42,852 nucleotides of DNA from a virus, in the IMG/VR virus record IMGVR_UViG_3300046804_003964, positions 1 through 42,852 of that record; one strand, written 5' to 3'. The position numbers were made by a program, and so were the translations under genes. Below the pieces are notes generated by a model. That model searched no databases. It worked only from the letters and a program-made list of their open reading frames with translations, and had not been told where the DNA came from. This document shows, one piece after another, positions 31,572-40,426 of this stretch (position 1 is the stretch's first letter; each line of letters opens with the position of its first letter).

Positions 31572-32690
31572 ATGTATTCAACCACGGCGTATTTATATCA
31601 GCAGAAAACCAAAGTCTTATTGATTGACACCGGTGGTGACTACTTTACTATGAGGTATGATCCTGTGTACGCAAAAAAATTAACAATCAACAAGGGTGTA
31701 GACAATGTTATATTGTTTGAATTTATAAATCAAGATGAAAAACCCGTAAATGTTACGGGCAGCAACTTTGTGTTTAGACTTGTGGATCAAGAGGGACTAG
31801 AACTGGTAAATGAAACGGAAATGACTATATTAAACGCACAATATGGTCGCGCCAAGGTTACATTGCCTGCAAACGTTCTGGATTCAATAAGAGCACAGCC
31901 TGCTAGCTACAGTATTACTAGACGGTCGGGCAATCTAACTGAAGCTGTGTTTGTTGATGCTCAAGCCGGGGCAAGAGCAGATGTGGACATCATGGACAGT
32001 GTATACCCTGAGTTCTTTCCTAGCGCACCCTGCACTATTCCTACAATGCAATTATCTTCAATGACTGGATCAACCGGAGTAGGCAGTCCAGCAACTTATC
32101 CAGACTGGGCTTTGCAACCCGGGGTTCCTATTAACACATACAGTGCTCTTATGAACACTGAATATTACAGCAGTTTCATTGAACCTACTTCGGCAGTGAC
32201 CAGCATCCAACTAGATTTAATTGGTTACACTGGCACAATCAAAGTGCAAGGTGCAGAAAATTATCAAAGCCCGTGGTATAATGTAAGCGAAAGTGTGCAG
32301 TATCTAAACAAAACAGGCACAGTGCATCATCATGTGATTGGATATCATCCTATCTTGAGATTGGCATTTAATAACTCAGTTTTCACTACTGGACTAAATG
32401 GCCAAATTGGACAGCCGGCACAGGCAACTGCATTGGTGTCTGATGCCGGGGTAATTGTAGGTGCCAACATCACTTACAAAGGCATGGGATATCTAGCACC
32501 TCCACTAATTGAGTTTGTAGGCGACGGTGCTGGTGCTGTTGCTACGTCTGCTATAAATCCGGCAACAGGGGAACTGACTACTATTACTATTGTTGACGGT
32601 GGATCAGGTTACAGACCCATTCCGCCCACAAATCTTCAGGCACAACTTATAATTTCTACAGGAAGAGCGGAAAACATACTATATAGATAA
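31572..32690 (+). CDS. Baseplate/fibre-type virion protein
   Basis: The 372-residue product has an N-terminal beta-sandwich of the BppU type (LTINKGVDNVILFEFINQDEKPVNVTGSNFVFRLVD). A second domain with SYSITRRSG follows. Residues about 160-290 contain the discoidin-like ITSIQLDLIGYTGTIKVQGAENYQSPWYNV-type pattern. Near the end the GMGYLAPPLIEFVGDGAGAVATS and GGSGYRPIPP segments are the G-x-G-Y-x-x-P-P repeat found in T4-like fibre proteins. The start is ATG 31572, after GGAG; the in-frame TTG 31557 is rejected. It may be a neck, baseplate or fibre component. Confidence 0.78.
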   Translation: MYSTTAYLYQQKTKVLLIDTGGDYFTMRYDPVYAKKLTINKGVDNVILFEFINQDEKPVNVTGSNFVFRLVDQEGLELVNETEMTILNAQYGRAKVTLPANVLDSIRAQPASYSITRRSGNLTEAVFVDAQAGARADVDIMDSVYPEFFPSAPCTIPTMQLSSMTGSTGVGSPATYPDWALQPGVPINTYSALMNTEYYSSFIEPTSAVTSIQLDLIGYTGTIKVQGAENYQSPWYNVSESVQYLNKTGTVHHHVIGYHPILRLAFNNSVFTTGLNGQIGQPAQATALVSDAGVIVGANITYKGMGYLAPPLIEFVGDGAGAVATSAINPATGELTTITIVDGGSGYRPIPPTNLQAQLIISTGRAENILYR

Positions 32691-33422
32691 ATGAAGTTTC
32701 AAAAAATCGTAGCATTTGGAGATTCGTGGATCTATGGTGATGAATTAATGGATCCCGAGTACCTGGCCAAAAATCCCAATGCTCACTACAGCGATGATCA
32801 AAATTTTGCTTATAGACTAAAACACTGTTTTTTAGGACAGTTAGGCGAGCATTATGGAGTACTCACAGAAAATTTTGGCATTCCCGGCGGTAGTTTAATC
32901 AGCACAATGTGGACTTTTCAGTGGTGGTTGGATCACGAGCCAATTCCACTAGATCAGTGTTTGGTGTTAGTTGGACTTACTAACTCGGATCGTATAACTC
33001 ATTACAATCCTAACCATCGTCACTATTCAATTGATCCTCCGTGGAACAAATTTGTTCACAGCACTTGGGTAAATTTTGGCAGTTCGGTAGTACCAGATGA
33101 TTTTGCTACAATGATCAAATACCAGATTGCTCTAACCAACTGTCGCGCTCTCAATCAACTGAATTATCAACAAGCGGTGTTGTTCTTTGATGGCATTGCA
33201 GCTAGAAACAACCTCAACCTTATGCAATTCAATATCATGCCTGCTGAACGACCTATCGCCAATGCGCCAACTTTGCTTTGGCCAGACTTTGCCTGGACAA
33301 TTTGGTTCAGAGATCATCCAGGAAATCGCAATAGAGAACTAATTTGTGCAGACGGCCATCCCAACAAAATTGGACACAGTCTTATCCGAGATCGCTTGAT
33401 TGCTCACATTGATTTGTGTTAA
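32691..33422 (+). CDS. SGNH/GDSL hydrolase
   Basis: The 243-residue product has the complete SGNH set: block I FGDSWIYG (9-16) with S12, block II/III NFGIPGGS and VGLTNSDR, and block V DGHPNKIGH with Asp and His near the C-terminus. This class removes acyl groups from glycans or lipids. ATG follows directly on the virion gene's stop, so it could be translated with it and may work on receptor glycans during adsorption or release. Of the three SGNH-like genes here it is the most canonical. Confidence 0.88.
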   Translation: MKFQKIVAFGDSWIYGDELMDPEYLAKNPNAHYSDDQNFAYRLKHCFLGQLGEHYGVLTENFGIPGGSLISTMWTFQWWLDHEPIPLDQCLVLVGLTNSDRITHYNPNHRHYSIDPPWNKFVHSTWVNFGSSVVPDDFATMIKYQIALTNCRALNQLNYQQAVLFFDGIAARNNLNLMQFNIMPAERPIANAPTLLWPDFAWTIWFRDHPGNRNRELICADGHPNKIGHSLIRDRLIAHIDLC

Positions 33423-33425
33423 ACT
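33396..33425 (+). promoter_or_regulatory. Sigma70-like promoter with +1 at the primase start codon
   Basis: TTGATT (33396-33401), 18-base spacer, TAAACT (33420-33425) with an extended -10 TGT. The six bases AGCAAG follow and then ATG 33432, again at the predicted +1. The -10 is weaker than at the other leaderless candidates, and it lies in the end of the SGNH gene. Confidence 0.55.
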
Positions 33426-33431
33426 AGCAAG

Positions 33432-34403
33432 ATGCTAGATATCTTTGGTTACTTGCCTACAAAGCGTAAGCAAACGCCGTCGGGCTGGATCAGCTTTAAT
33501 TGTCCTTGCTGCAACGAAAAGCGCAGCCGCGGCGGACTCAAAACCAATGAACAAGGCTGGAGCTATCATTGCTTCAACTGTGGATACACTGCTAGCTTTG
33601 TGTTGGGCAGGACACTGGGATACAAAGCGACAACTTTGTTAGAACGTCTTGGTGTCCCTGAGCAAGAACTAAATGCACTAAATTTAGAAAGTCTGAGACA
33701 TCGTAACATACACGGCATATTAGATGATCGTATTAGAACTGCTAACACAGTCAGTGACATCAAATTTGAAGAGTTTGATGACTTTCCGCCGGCCAGCGAA
33801 TTGATTACACCAGATCTTCCACTGTACTGGAAATATCTGCGAGATAGATGTGTTCCTGAAGACTTTCCTGCAATGACCACAATTCGCACAGATGGCATTC
33901 ACTGGGTCAGGCCGCATGTGACAATACCTTTTGCCTACGATGGAAAAATTGTAGGCTGGTGTGCTAGATTTTTAGACAACAAAACACCCAAATACATCAA
34001 CCATACTCAGCCAGGCTATGTGTTTGGCACAGAATTACAGCGTGACAATTGGCAATATGCCATTGTAGTAGAAGGTATATTTGATGCACTGTGTATCGAT
34101 GGCTTGGCAGTGATGCACAATACAATAAGCGACACACAGGCAAGATTGATTCGCAATCTTGGCAAAGAAGTTATTGTGGTACCAGATCAAGACAAAGCAG
34201 GTTTAGAGCTTGTGGACCGAGCTGTGGAACTGGGTTGGTCGGTGAGCATACCTGATTGGTCTGAGGGTGTCAAAGATGTAAACGATGCTGTGGTAAAGTT
34301 TGGTAAACTAGCAACTCTGCTAACTATAATACAGTCCCGAGAAACCAGCCGAATTAAGATAGAACTAAGGAAGAAAAATCTTGCTAAAAGAATACAACGT
34401 TGA
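33432..34403 (+). CDS. 61: DNA primase (T4 gp61-like)
   Basis: It makes RNA primers for lagging-strand synthesis. The 323-residue product has an N-terminal zinc ribbon with C24/C27 (FNCPCCNEK) and C47/C50 (YHCFNCGY) and the CHC2-type GLKTNEQGW between. A middle domain contains IPFAYDGKIVGWCARF. The TOPRIM domain is IVVEGIFDALCIDGL, then VIVVPDQDKAGLELVDRAVELGW. The size is close to T4 gp61 (342). It is followed in 23-base overlap by the helicase, the reverse of the T4 41-61 order. Confidence 0.95.
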   Translation: MLDIFGYLPTKRKQTPSGWISFNCPCCNEKRSRGGLKTNEQGWSYHCFNCGYTASFVLGRTLGYKATTLLERLGVPEQELNALNLESLRHRNIHGILDDRIRTANTVSDIKFEEFDDFPPASELITPDLPLYWKYLRDRCVPEDFPAMTTIRTDGIHWVRPHVTIPFAYDGKIVGWCARFLDNKTPKYINHTQPGYVFGTELQRDNWQYAIVVEGIFDALCIDGLAVMHNTISDTQARLIRNLGKEVIVVPDQDKAGLELVDRAVELGWSVSIPDWSEGVKDVNDAVVKFGKLATLLTIIQSRETSRIKIELRKKNLAKRIQR

Positions 34404-35820
34404 AGTTCAACGACTGTTTTTAGAAATGATGTTGGAAGATGCACAGAGTTATGTGCGTGTTCAAAACATCTACAATCCACAAAACTTTGATAGAAGTCTG
34501 CGGCCAGTTGCAGAGTTTATCAAAGAACACAGTGACAAACACAAGACGTTGCCTGATCGCACACAGATCTCTGCGGCCACTGGTGTTAAACTCAATCCAG
34601 TACCCGAACTCAATGAAGGTCACTATGAGTGGTTTATGCAGGAGTTTGAAAGATTTACCAAGCGCCAGGAACTCGAACGAGCAATTCTCAAAGCCGCAGA
34701 CTTGCTGGAAAAAGGTGAATTTGAGCCAGTGGAAAAACTTATCAAAGATGCTGTGCAAATAAGTCTGACCAAGGATCTGGGCACAGACTTTTGGCAGGAT
34801 CCCGAAGGCATGTTTGCTCGATATTTTGACAACGGTGGTCAAGTTTCTACAGGTTGGCCACAATTGGATCGGTTGTTGTATGGTGGATTTAGTCGTGGCG
34901 AACTCAACATCTTTGCCGGAGGTTCAGGGTCAGGTAAAAGCTTGATAATGATGAACATTGCACTGAACTGGGTTCAACAAGGATTGCATGGTGTTTATGT
35001 TACATTGGAACTTTCAGAAGAACTCACTGGACTAAGGACAGCGGCTATGTTGACCAATATGAGCACCAAGGATATTCGTAGAGACAAAGAAACTGCGGCA
35101 CTCAAAGTCAAACTAGTGGGGAAAAAGGCCGGCAGTTATAGAGTCAAAGCAATGCCAGCACAAAGCAACATCAACGACATTCGAGCGTTTTTGAAAGAGT
35201 ATCAAATTCAAACAGGACACAGAGTTGACTTTATGATGGTTGACTATTTGGACTTGTTGATGCCTGTCAGTGCCAAAGTCAGCCCCAACGACTTGTTTGT
35301 CAAAGACAAGTATGTGAGTGAAGAACTGCGTAACTTGGCCAAGGAATTGGGCATCTTGCTTGTGACAGCGTCTCAGTTGAATCGATCAGCGGTTGAGGAG
35401 ATTGAATTTGATCACAGTCATATATCAGGTGGTATTTCAAAGATCAATACAGCGGACAATGTATTTGGTATCTTTACAAGTCGTTCAAAGAGAGAACAAG
35501 GTAAGTATCAGATTCAGTGTATGAAGTCGCGTAGTTCCACAGGTGTTGGACAAAAGATTGATCTTGAATACAACATTGAAACCATGCGTATCACAGACGC
35601 CGGTGAACAAGAAGAAGGCTTTAGTAAAAAACCCACTAGTTCATTTATGGAACAGATCAAAGCCAAATCAAACATAAAAAGTGAGAGCACCGACAAATTA
35701 CCCGGAGCAACTGATGCCTGGGAAAAATCAATGTCTACCGTTGATGATTCTGTTAAAATTACTGCCGACGTACAAAGTGCCAAACTTAAACAGCTACTAG
35801 GCCAAATCAGACAAATATGA
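34381..35820 (+). CDS. 41: Replicative DNA helicase (T4 gp41-like, DnaB family)
   Basis: A hexameric 5'-3' helicase. The 479-residue product has an N-terminal helical domain (YNPQNFDRSLRPVAEFIKEHSDKHKTLPD), a linker helix, and then the RecA core. The core has TGWPQLDRLLYGGFSRGEL, Walker A GGSGSGKS (180-187), VTLELSEE, Walker B FMMVDYLDLLMP, and the ASQLNRSAVE/HISGGISKI motif 4. TTG 34381 is chosen because TAAGGAAG precedes it by the usual distance and the N-terminus is complete; ATG 34426 is the alternative. It overlaps primase, so the primosome is co-expressed. Confidence 0.95.
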   Translation: MLKEYNVEVQRLFLEMMLEDAQSYVRVQNIYNPQNFDRSLRPVAEFIKEHSDKHKTLPDRTQISAATGVKLNPVPELNEGHYEWFMQEFERFTKRQELERAILKAADLLEKGEFEPVEKLIKDAVQISLTKDLGTDFWQDPEGMFARYFDNGGQVSTGWPQLDRLLYGGFSRGELNIFAGGSGSGKSLIMMNIALNWVQQGLHGVYVTLELSEELTGLRTAAMLTNMSTKDIRRDKETAALKVKLVGKKAGSYRVKAMPAQSNINDIRAFLKEYQIQTGHRVDFMMVDYLDLLMPVSAKVSPNDLFVKDKYVSEELRNLAKELGILLVTASQLNRSAVEEIEFDHSHISGGISKINTADNVFGIFTSRSKREQGKYQIQCMKSRSSTGVGQKIDLEYNIETMRITDAGEQEEGFSKKPTSSFMEQIKAKSNIKSESTDKLPGATDAWEKSMSTVDDSVKITADVQSAKLKQLLGQIRQI

Positions 35821-36467
35821 ATTTAATTTGTTTCCCACATTATACTTGCGGAGGACTGTTGTGTGATATTTTATCAGACAAAATGTCTGAAGTAGACACT
35901 GCTAGAAATGCAATAAACAGTTTTGAACACTCAATTGGTAAAATTGGTGACTCAGATTCTGTATTTGAAGACTTTGATTCGGAACTTTTTTTAAAAAAAA
36001 TAGAAAATTTAGATTTATCAGACAAATACTACATAGGCACACACTGCTGGCCTGGTAATTTGGACATTGGCAACAAATTTAATAAAATTATATGTATCAC
36101 TACAGCAACGTATCGTAGTCGTGTATACCGATGGGCAAGATCTTATTATAATCTCTATCAAAACAGTCCTCAATGGAATCTTACCGACATGCAGTTAGTC
36201 GACAAACAAAGAGAAACTGCAAAAAATTACATCAAGCCATTCAAACCGGTGACCGGTGCAATTAACTTGGAGTTCAGTGAGATAGTTGAAAACACTTTGT
36301 TTTTTAGACAAGTAGTGAGCGGGCATGATTACTTGCCCAATTTAGAAAGATGGAAAATATTAAACAAGTTTTTGTATGACAATGATTTTTGGACAAGTAT
36401 TCCTGTGCAACGATATCACGAAGCAGAGTATGAAACCGCACTAGGTCAACACTATGTTTACCGATAA
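35817..36467 (+). CDS. P-loop, sulfotransferase-like conserved phage protein
   Basis: The 216-residue product begins MNLICFPHYTCGGLLCDIL, which resembles the phosphate-binding first loop of sulfotransferase-fold proteins. Later ICITTATYRSRVYRWARSYYN has the R/S pattern of the 3'-phosphate loop. The C-terminal half has WKILNKFLYDNDFW. I recall FPHxTCGGLL proteins from other T4-like phages, without known activity. It is AT-rich compared with gp41. ATGA overlap follows the helicase. The call is tentative. Confidence 0.5.
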   Translation: MNLICFPHYTCGGLLCDILSDKMSEVDTARNAINSFEHSIGKIGDSDSVFEDFDSELFLKKIENLDLSDKYYIGTHCWPGNLDIGNKFNKIICITTATYRSRVYRWARSYYNLYQNSPQWNLTDMQLVDKQRETAKNYIKPFKPVTGAINLEFSEIVENTLFFRQVVSGHDYLPNLERWKILNKFLYDNDFWTSIPVQRYHEAEYETALGQHYVYR

Positions 36468-37158
36468 GATTTATTGTTTCGGTGACGGGTATGCTCATGG
36501 ACACATATGGCCCGAGTGGCCACAAATTTTGCAAGCGTTGTTGCCACAGTATGAAGTCAAACTTGTTTCGGGCATTGGGGCCGGCCCTGAATATCTCGTT
36601 ACAGAATTTTCTAAACTGTTGCCCGTCGATGGCATGGTTATTTTTCAGTGGCCTTGTGAGCATAGATTTGACAAAATCATACAAGATGGTCACTGGCTTG
36701 ATATAGCCAACAATGATCCTGTTTATCACTTTAATATTGTAAAAAATGAATCCCAAACCTGGTGGTTGAGCAGCGCCAGTAATGCACCAGAAATCAGAGA
36801 ATACCATCAAAAATTTATTCAGTCAGAACAGGCAAAAATTAGGCTGACAGTTTATCAAACATTGGTTAGAGAGATACTTGAAAAAACAAAAATCAAATAT
36901 ATCTTTACTTCAAATTTTGAACAAGATATTGCCAGTAAAAAAAATGCCCATATACGAGGCAATGAAATACAGCCCAGTCCATTAAGCCACTTTTATTTTT
37001 TAACTGAAAAAATAATGCCTGCCTTGGGGTTGACCAGCAACAATACAACAGCACTAGAACAACTATTACAAGCTCAAAAATGGATAGCATACGATCCCGA
37101 TCGCAGTGAAATTTGGAATAATATCAAACTTCAATTAGTAAACGCCGCCGATAAATAA
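36454..37158 (+). CDS. SGNH-like protein lacking the nucleophile
   Basis: The 234-residue product shows the SGNH outline: block I YCFGDGYAHG (7-16), block II-like GIGAGPEYL, and a late PSPLSHFYF block with His. The expected nucleophile Ser after GD is Gly12, and the block V Asp is also absent. It may be a non-catalytic binding relative of the enzyme encoded at 32691. It overlaps the previous gene by 14 bases. A late-type box lies at its end. Confidence 0.6.
   Translation: MFTDKIYCFGDGYAHGHIWPEWPQILQALLPQYEVKLVSGIGAGPEYLVTEFSKLLPVDGMVIFQWPCEHRFDKIIQDGHWLDIANNDPVYHFNIVKNESQTWWLSSASNAPEIREYHQKFIQSEQAKIRLTVYQTLVREILEKTKIKYIFTSNFEQDIASKKNAHIRGNEIQPSPLSHFYFLTEKIMPALGLTSNNTTALEQLLQAQKWIAYDPDRSEIWNNIKLQLVNAADK
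37150..37157 (+). promoter_or_regulatory. Candidate late promoter box (GATAAATA)
   Basis: Seven of eight bases match TATAAATA. It is 19 bases from ATG 37177, the same distance as the exact consensus at 23020, with AAAAAGG between. This is the probable entry point for the late genes to 40404. Confidence 0.65.
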
Positions 37159-37176
37159 TAAAAAGGCCCTGAAGTC

Positions 37177-37425
37177 ATGCAAAAGAAAACTCGCAGTTTG
37201 CTGGAAGAACTGGATTCAATGTACGTGGAACGCGACAAGCGACACGTTATTGAAAATCGTGCATCCAACGTCATCACCAGTGCAATTCGTCTGCTTGAAG
37301 AAATAGACGCAACCTATACACCGGAACAAGCAGAAAATTTGCACCGTAAATTGCTGAACGCCATTAAACTGCGTGATCCGGGCAAATTTACCAGAACAGT
37401 GAGACGCACCGATGCAAATTCATGA
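37177..37425 (+). CDS. Small conserved late protein
   Basis: An 82-residue, mainly helical protein (KTRSLLEELDSMYVERDKRHVIENRASNVITSAIRLLEEI, then TPEQAENLHRKLLNAIKLRDPGKF). I recall close relatives in T4-like cyanophages next to structural genes, without a role. It has a late box and ribosome site upstream. It overlaps the next gene by 14 bases. Confidence 0.82.
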   Translation: MQKKTRSLLEELDSMYVERDKRHVIENRASNVITSAIRLLEEIDATYTPEQAENLHRKLLNAIKLRDPGKFTRTVRRTDANS

Positions 37426-38455
37426 GCTAAACCGGCCCAGCAAACCACAGGTCAATGAAGTTGATCTAGTGGGTCCAAACAGTATATTGAATGTTGGAAA
37501 ACAGGTTTTAAAAAATCCTGCAGCAGTAACAAGTTCTAGTGCGCTTGGTGCAGCTCAACAAGCGGCCTCTCAGGCATCTGCAGCAGCCAGTGCAAAGAAA
37601 CTTGCAGCACAAGGTTACAATGTAAGTGCCAATAGGCCAGTACAGGTATCTATGCCGCAGGTACTTCAGGCAGTGCAGCAAAATCCTGCCATACAACAAC
37701 AGGTCAATAATCTCACAGCACAATGGCTAACACAGGCACCAACAGTGATCAATGCCGTTAGGATGGCCAATACTGCTAGGATGGCCAGTGCTGCCAATGC
37801 CAGACGGAACGTGCCAGAAGCAGTGGTTATTGGCAATCCTGAAGCAACTAGAGATCCTGCTGAAAGAAGATTATTAGATGTCTATTATCAACAACAGGCC
37901 GCCAAAGGCGAGGTAACTGGCACTGCTCCTGAGACCCCAGCCACTCCTGATGCTGATGACAGGTCAGCTGTGAACTCGCAACTTCAGGATATTGTTTCAG
38001 AATTTACACGTTGGTCTGATTCTAAATTAGCCACAGGTGGCATTACCATGGAAAATATACGCAGTAATCCACAATATAAAAAAATGCTAGAAGATCAATT
38101 GCTTGCAATTGCTATTCAAAGTCTTGCTGATCCAAAATCTCCAGCAGCTACACAGGCAATCAACGCATATTTTAACACAGCAATTGCAGCCATACAAACA
38201 GAAGTCAAGCTAAGACAAAGTGGTGCAAGTCAGGCTGCAATTGGCAATACTGCTGGTCAGGCGCAACCAGCTACTGATGACACAGAAGTTTTAAATTTGC
38301 TGCAACAACAAGGCATTTCTCTAACCAAAGCTCAGTTGCAAAAACTTGGCCAGTTAGTGGCATCGGCCAATAACAACAATTTTAATATACGCAACACTGG
38401 CAACCCAATAATGAATGCAATAGCAAGAATTGCAGGATTGAGAGTAACAACATGA
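37412..38455 (+). CDS. Low-complexity late protein, probable virion component
   Basis: The 347-residue product is very rich in Ala, Gln, Asn and Thr. The first 110 residues are an Ala/Gln tract (AAQQAASQASAAASAKKLAA), followed by a Pro/Asp segment near 175. A helical domain then contains IVSEFTRWSDSKLATGGITMENIRSNPQYKKML. The C-terminus reads LLQQQGISLTKAQLQKLGQLVA. The N-terminal MQIHEL resembles the ends of several phage structural proteins. Translation couples to the nucleotidyltransferase-KxDG protein by an ATGA overlap. Confidence 0.75.
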   Translation: MQIHELNRPSKPQVNEVDLVGPNSILNVGKQVLKNPAAVTSSSALGAAQQAASQASAAASAKKLAAQGYNVSANRPVQVSMPQVLQAVQQNPAIQQQVNNLTAQWLTQAPTVINAVRMANTARMASAANARRNVPEAVVIGNPEATRDPAERRLLDVYYQQQAAKGEVTGTAPETPATPDADDRSAVNSQLQDIVSEFTRWSDSKLATGGITMENIRSNPQYKKMLEDQLLAIAIQSLADPKSPAATQAINAYFNTAIAAIQTEVKLRQSGASQAAIGNTAGQAQPATDDTEVLNLLQQQGISLTKAQLQKLGQLVASANNNNFNIRNTGNPIMNAIARIAGLRVTT

Positions 38456-40404
38456 ATCTTTTAGAAGGCGGAAATGTATTCAAAGATGCCCAAGGCAAGC
38501 CGCTGACACAGCGTATTAACAAAGCTGACGTGCCAGCCACTGTGGCCTGGGTGGAAAAAGTCACTGGCCTAGACTTCACGTCTGACGTGGATCCTGAAAC
38601 CCAAACCCCACGACGTTGGCTGGGCTCAACGGGCAGAGCAGCCACATCAGGAGATTTAGATCTTGCGGTAGACATGAACGAAGTTAACAAAGAACAAATA
38701 GCAGCGCATTTGATTGATTTTGTTAATAGCCAAGACCTAAACCCTGCAGAGTTTGTGAAAAAAGGCGGTGAAGTTCACTTGCGAACACCAATCAAAGGCA
38801 ATCCCGCCAATGGATTTGTGCAAACAGATTTTATGTTTTTTCCTAATTTAGATTGGGGGATATTTTACTACGGTGGCGGTGAAGACAGTACTTACAAAGG
38901 TATGAACCGCAATGTGCTGATGAGCTCGATTGCCAAACAACTGGGACTCAAAGTGGGTGCCAATGGCATGATCAGCAGAGCAACCAATCAACTGGTACCC
39001 AATGGTCTTGATCCTGACTATGTTGCTCAAACGTTGCTGGGCCCAGGTGCCACAAGGAAAAATCTCAAAAACGTTGAAAGCATTTATGCTGCTTTAGCCA
39101 AAGATCAGCAAAGAGATGCCAAATTGGCCGACTTTAGAGAATATCTCAAGCGAGAAGGTATAAGCGAGCCTGTGCTGAGAGAAAACGATGTTGGATTCTT
39201 GGCTCGCTTGCGCGATCGCATTGTGAACCAAGGCATGTATGCTTTGATTGAAGCAGAACAAAAACAAAACTTAGCAGAAGCCAAAGAGCAGCGTATTCCT
39301 TATATTGAAGACAAAGTTTTTCAAAAGGGGCTGGCAGGTGCTCGTGAAGCATTAGACATTATCAAACAAACAGCCCAAGACACTAAAAAATATGCTTCTA
39401 TCAAATGGGACGGTAGTCCTGCTGTTATCTTTGGGCGAAACAACGATGGAGAGTTTGTGCTCACTGATAAGTCGGGCGCCACTGCCACTGGTTACAATGG
39501 CCTGGCCACAAGTCCTGCTATGATGGACCGAATTTTAGCACAACGTGATGCCAGTGCTGCAGCCAAAGGCAAAGCCAGTGATCGCACACAGTTGAGCAAA
39601 ATTTATCAGGATATTTGGCCTTACTTTGAAGCTGCTGTTCCCAAGAACTTCCGTGGCTACTTGAAAGGTGATTTGTTGTATTTCCCCGAACGGCCTTGGG
39701 TTGAAGATGCTGGTAATTTAGTATTTCAACCCAATATACATGGGGGATTACCATACCGTATCCCTGTGGCCAGTCCACTGGGACAAGAGATTGCCAACAG
39801 TAGAGTGGGTATTGCTGTGCATACCTACATGGAAGATCCACACGCTCCTGAACAGTTCATAGGTGATCCTGAGTCTAAGTTGAAAAAAGTTCCTGGATTG
39901 ATGATAACAGGTGCTACAGATAAGAATTTAGAAAACTTGAAACTTAACCGTGAAACTATGAGTGAGTTAAGCAGTTATGCTCGCGGTGAAAATGCACAGG
40001 CATTGCAAGGCTTGTTGAACCCTGCAGAACTACGTGCCGCACAGATCACAGACTTGCCTGCACTCATGGAAAAGTTTATTAACAGTCTCAAAGGCACTGA
40101 CTATTCCGGGGCAACACCACAAGCGTTTGGACAATGGTTACAAAATAATGTAACTCCGCGCAAATACAATAACATTGTGGAATATCTACAAAGTCCAAGA
40201 TCCAACATACTTGGTATGAGTGTTGCATTTGCTATTTGGAACAAACTGCATGAACTCAAACAAGATCTACAGCGTCAGTTAGATGTTCAGCGTCCCGGTC
40301 AAGAAGGCTGGGTGTTTGCTACTCCTACAGGCCGCGCCAAACTGGTCAGCAGAACTGCTGGCGGATTTGCAGACCCTGCTCGCAAAGCAGCCGCAATGAA
40401 GTGA
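38452..40404 (+). CDS. Large late protein: Pol-beta-type nucleotidyltransferase domain plus KxDG ligase-like domain
   Basis: A 650-residue protein with two nucleotidyl-transfer signatures. Residues 1-135 have the Pol-beta superfamily triad: GS at 58-59, SGDLDL with D68 and D70, and VQTDFMFF with D126. Residues 313-420 carry KYASIKWDGSPAVIFGR with K318-x-D320-G321, the AMP-accepting motif of DNA and RNA ligases. GYLKGDLLYFP (402-411) then resembles motif III. The C-terminal 200 residues are helical with a basic end. Similar proteins in T4-like phages are, to my memory, recorded as a DUF family. It could be an RNA or DNA repair enzyme packaged or acting late, or a structural relic; activity is unproven. 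Confidence 0.72.
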   Translation: MNLLEGGNVFKDAQGKPLTQRINKADVPATVAWVEKVTGLDFTSDVDPETQTPRRWLGSTGRAATSGDLDLAVDMNEVNKEQIAAHLIDFVNSQDLNPAEFVKKGGEVHLRTPIKGNPANGFVQTDFMFFPNLDWGIFYYGGGEDSTYKGMNRNVLMSSIAKQLGLKVGANGMISRATNQLVPNGLDPDYVAQTLLGPGATRKNLKNVESIYAALAKDQQRDAKLADFREYLKREGISEPVLRENDVGFLARLRDRIVNQGMYALIEAEQKQNLAEAKEQRIPYIEDKVFQKGLAGAREALDIIKQTAQDTKKYASIKWDGSPAVIFGRNNDGEFVLTDKSGATATGYNGLATSPAMMDRILAQRDASAAAKGKASDRTQLSKIYQDIWPYFEAAVPKNFRGYLKGDLLYFPERPWVEDAGNLVFQPNIHGGLPYRIPVASPLGQEIANSRVGIAVHTYMEDPHAPEQFIGDPESKLKKVPGLMITGATDKNLENLKLNRETMSELSSYARGENAQALQGLLNPAELRAAQITDLPALMEKFINSLKGTDYSGATPQAFGQWLQNNVTPRKYNNIVEYLQSPRSNILGMSVAFAIWNKLHELKQDLQRQLDVQRPGQEGWVFATPTGRAKLVSRTAGGFADPARKAAAMK

Positions 40405-40419
40405 TTTTTGTCGATCTGA

Positions 40420-40426
40420 CTAAATA
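40420..40426 (+). promoter_or_regulatory. Candidate late promoter box (CTAAATA)
   Basis: The CTAAATA core lies in the intergenic gap 39 bases before ATG 40466. An AGGAGA ribosome site is close to the start, leaving a normal leader. The gene it serves is a highly expressed type of small virion protein. Confidence 0.6.

Noticed and set aside
33445-33642. Overlapping frame within the primase gene
   Set aside because: It runs in another frame through the zinc-ribbon coding sequence and has no ribosome site.
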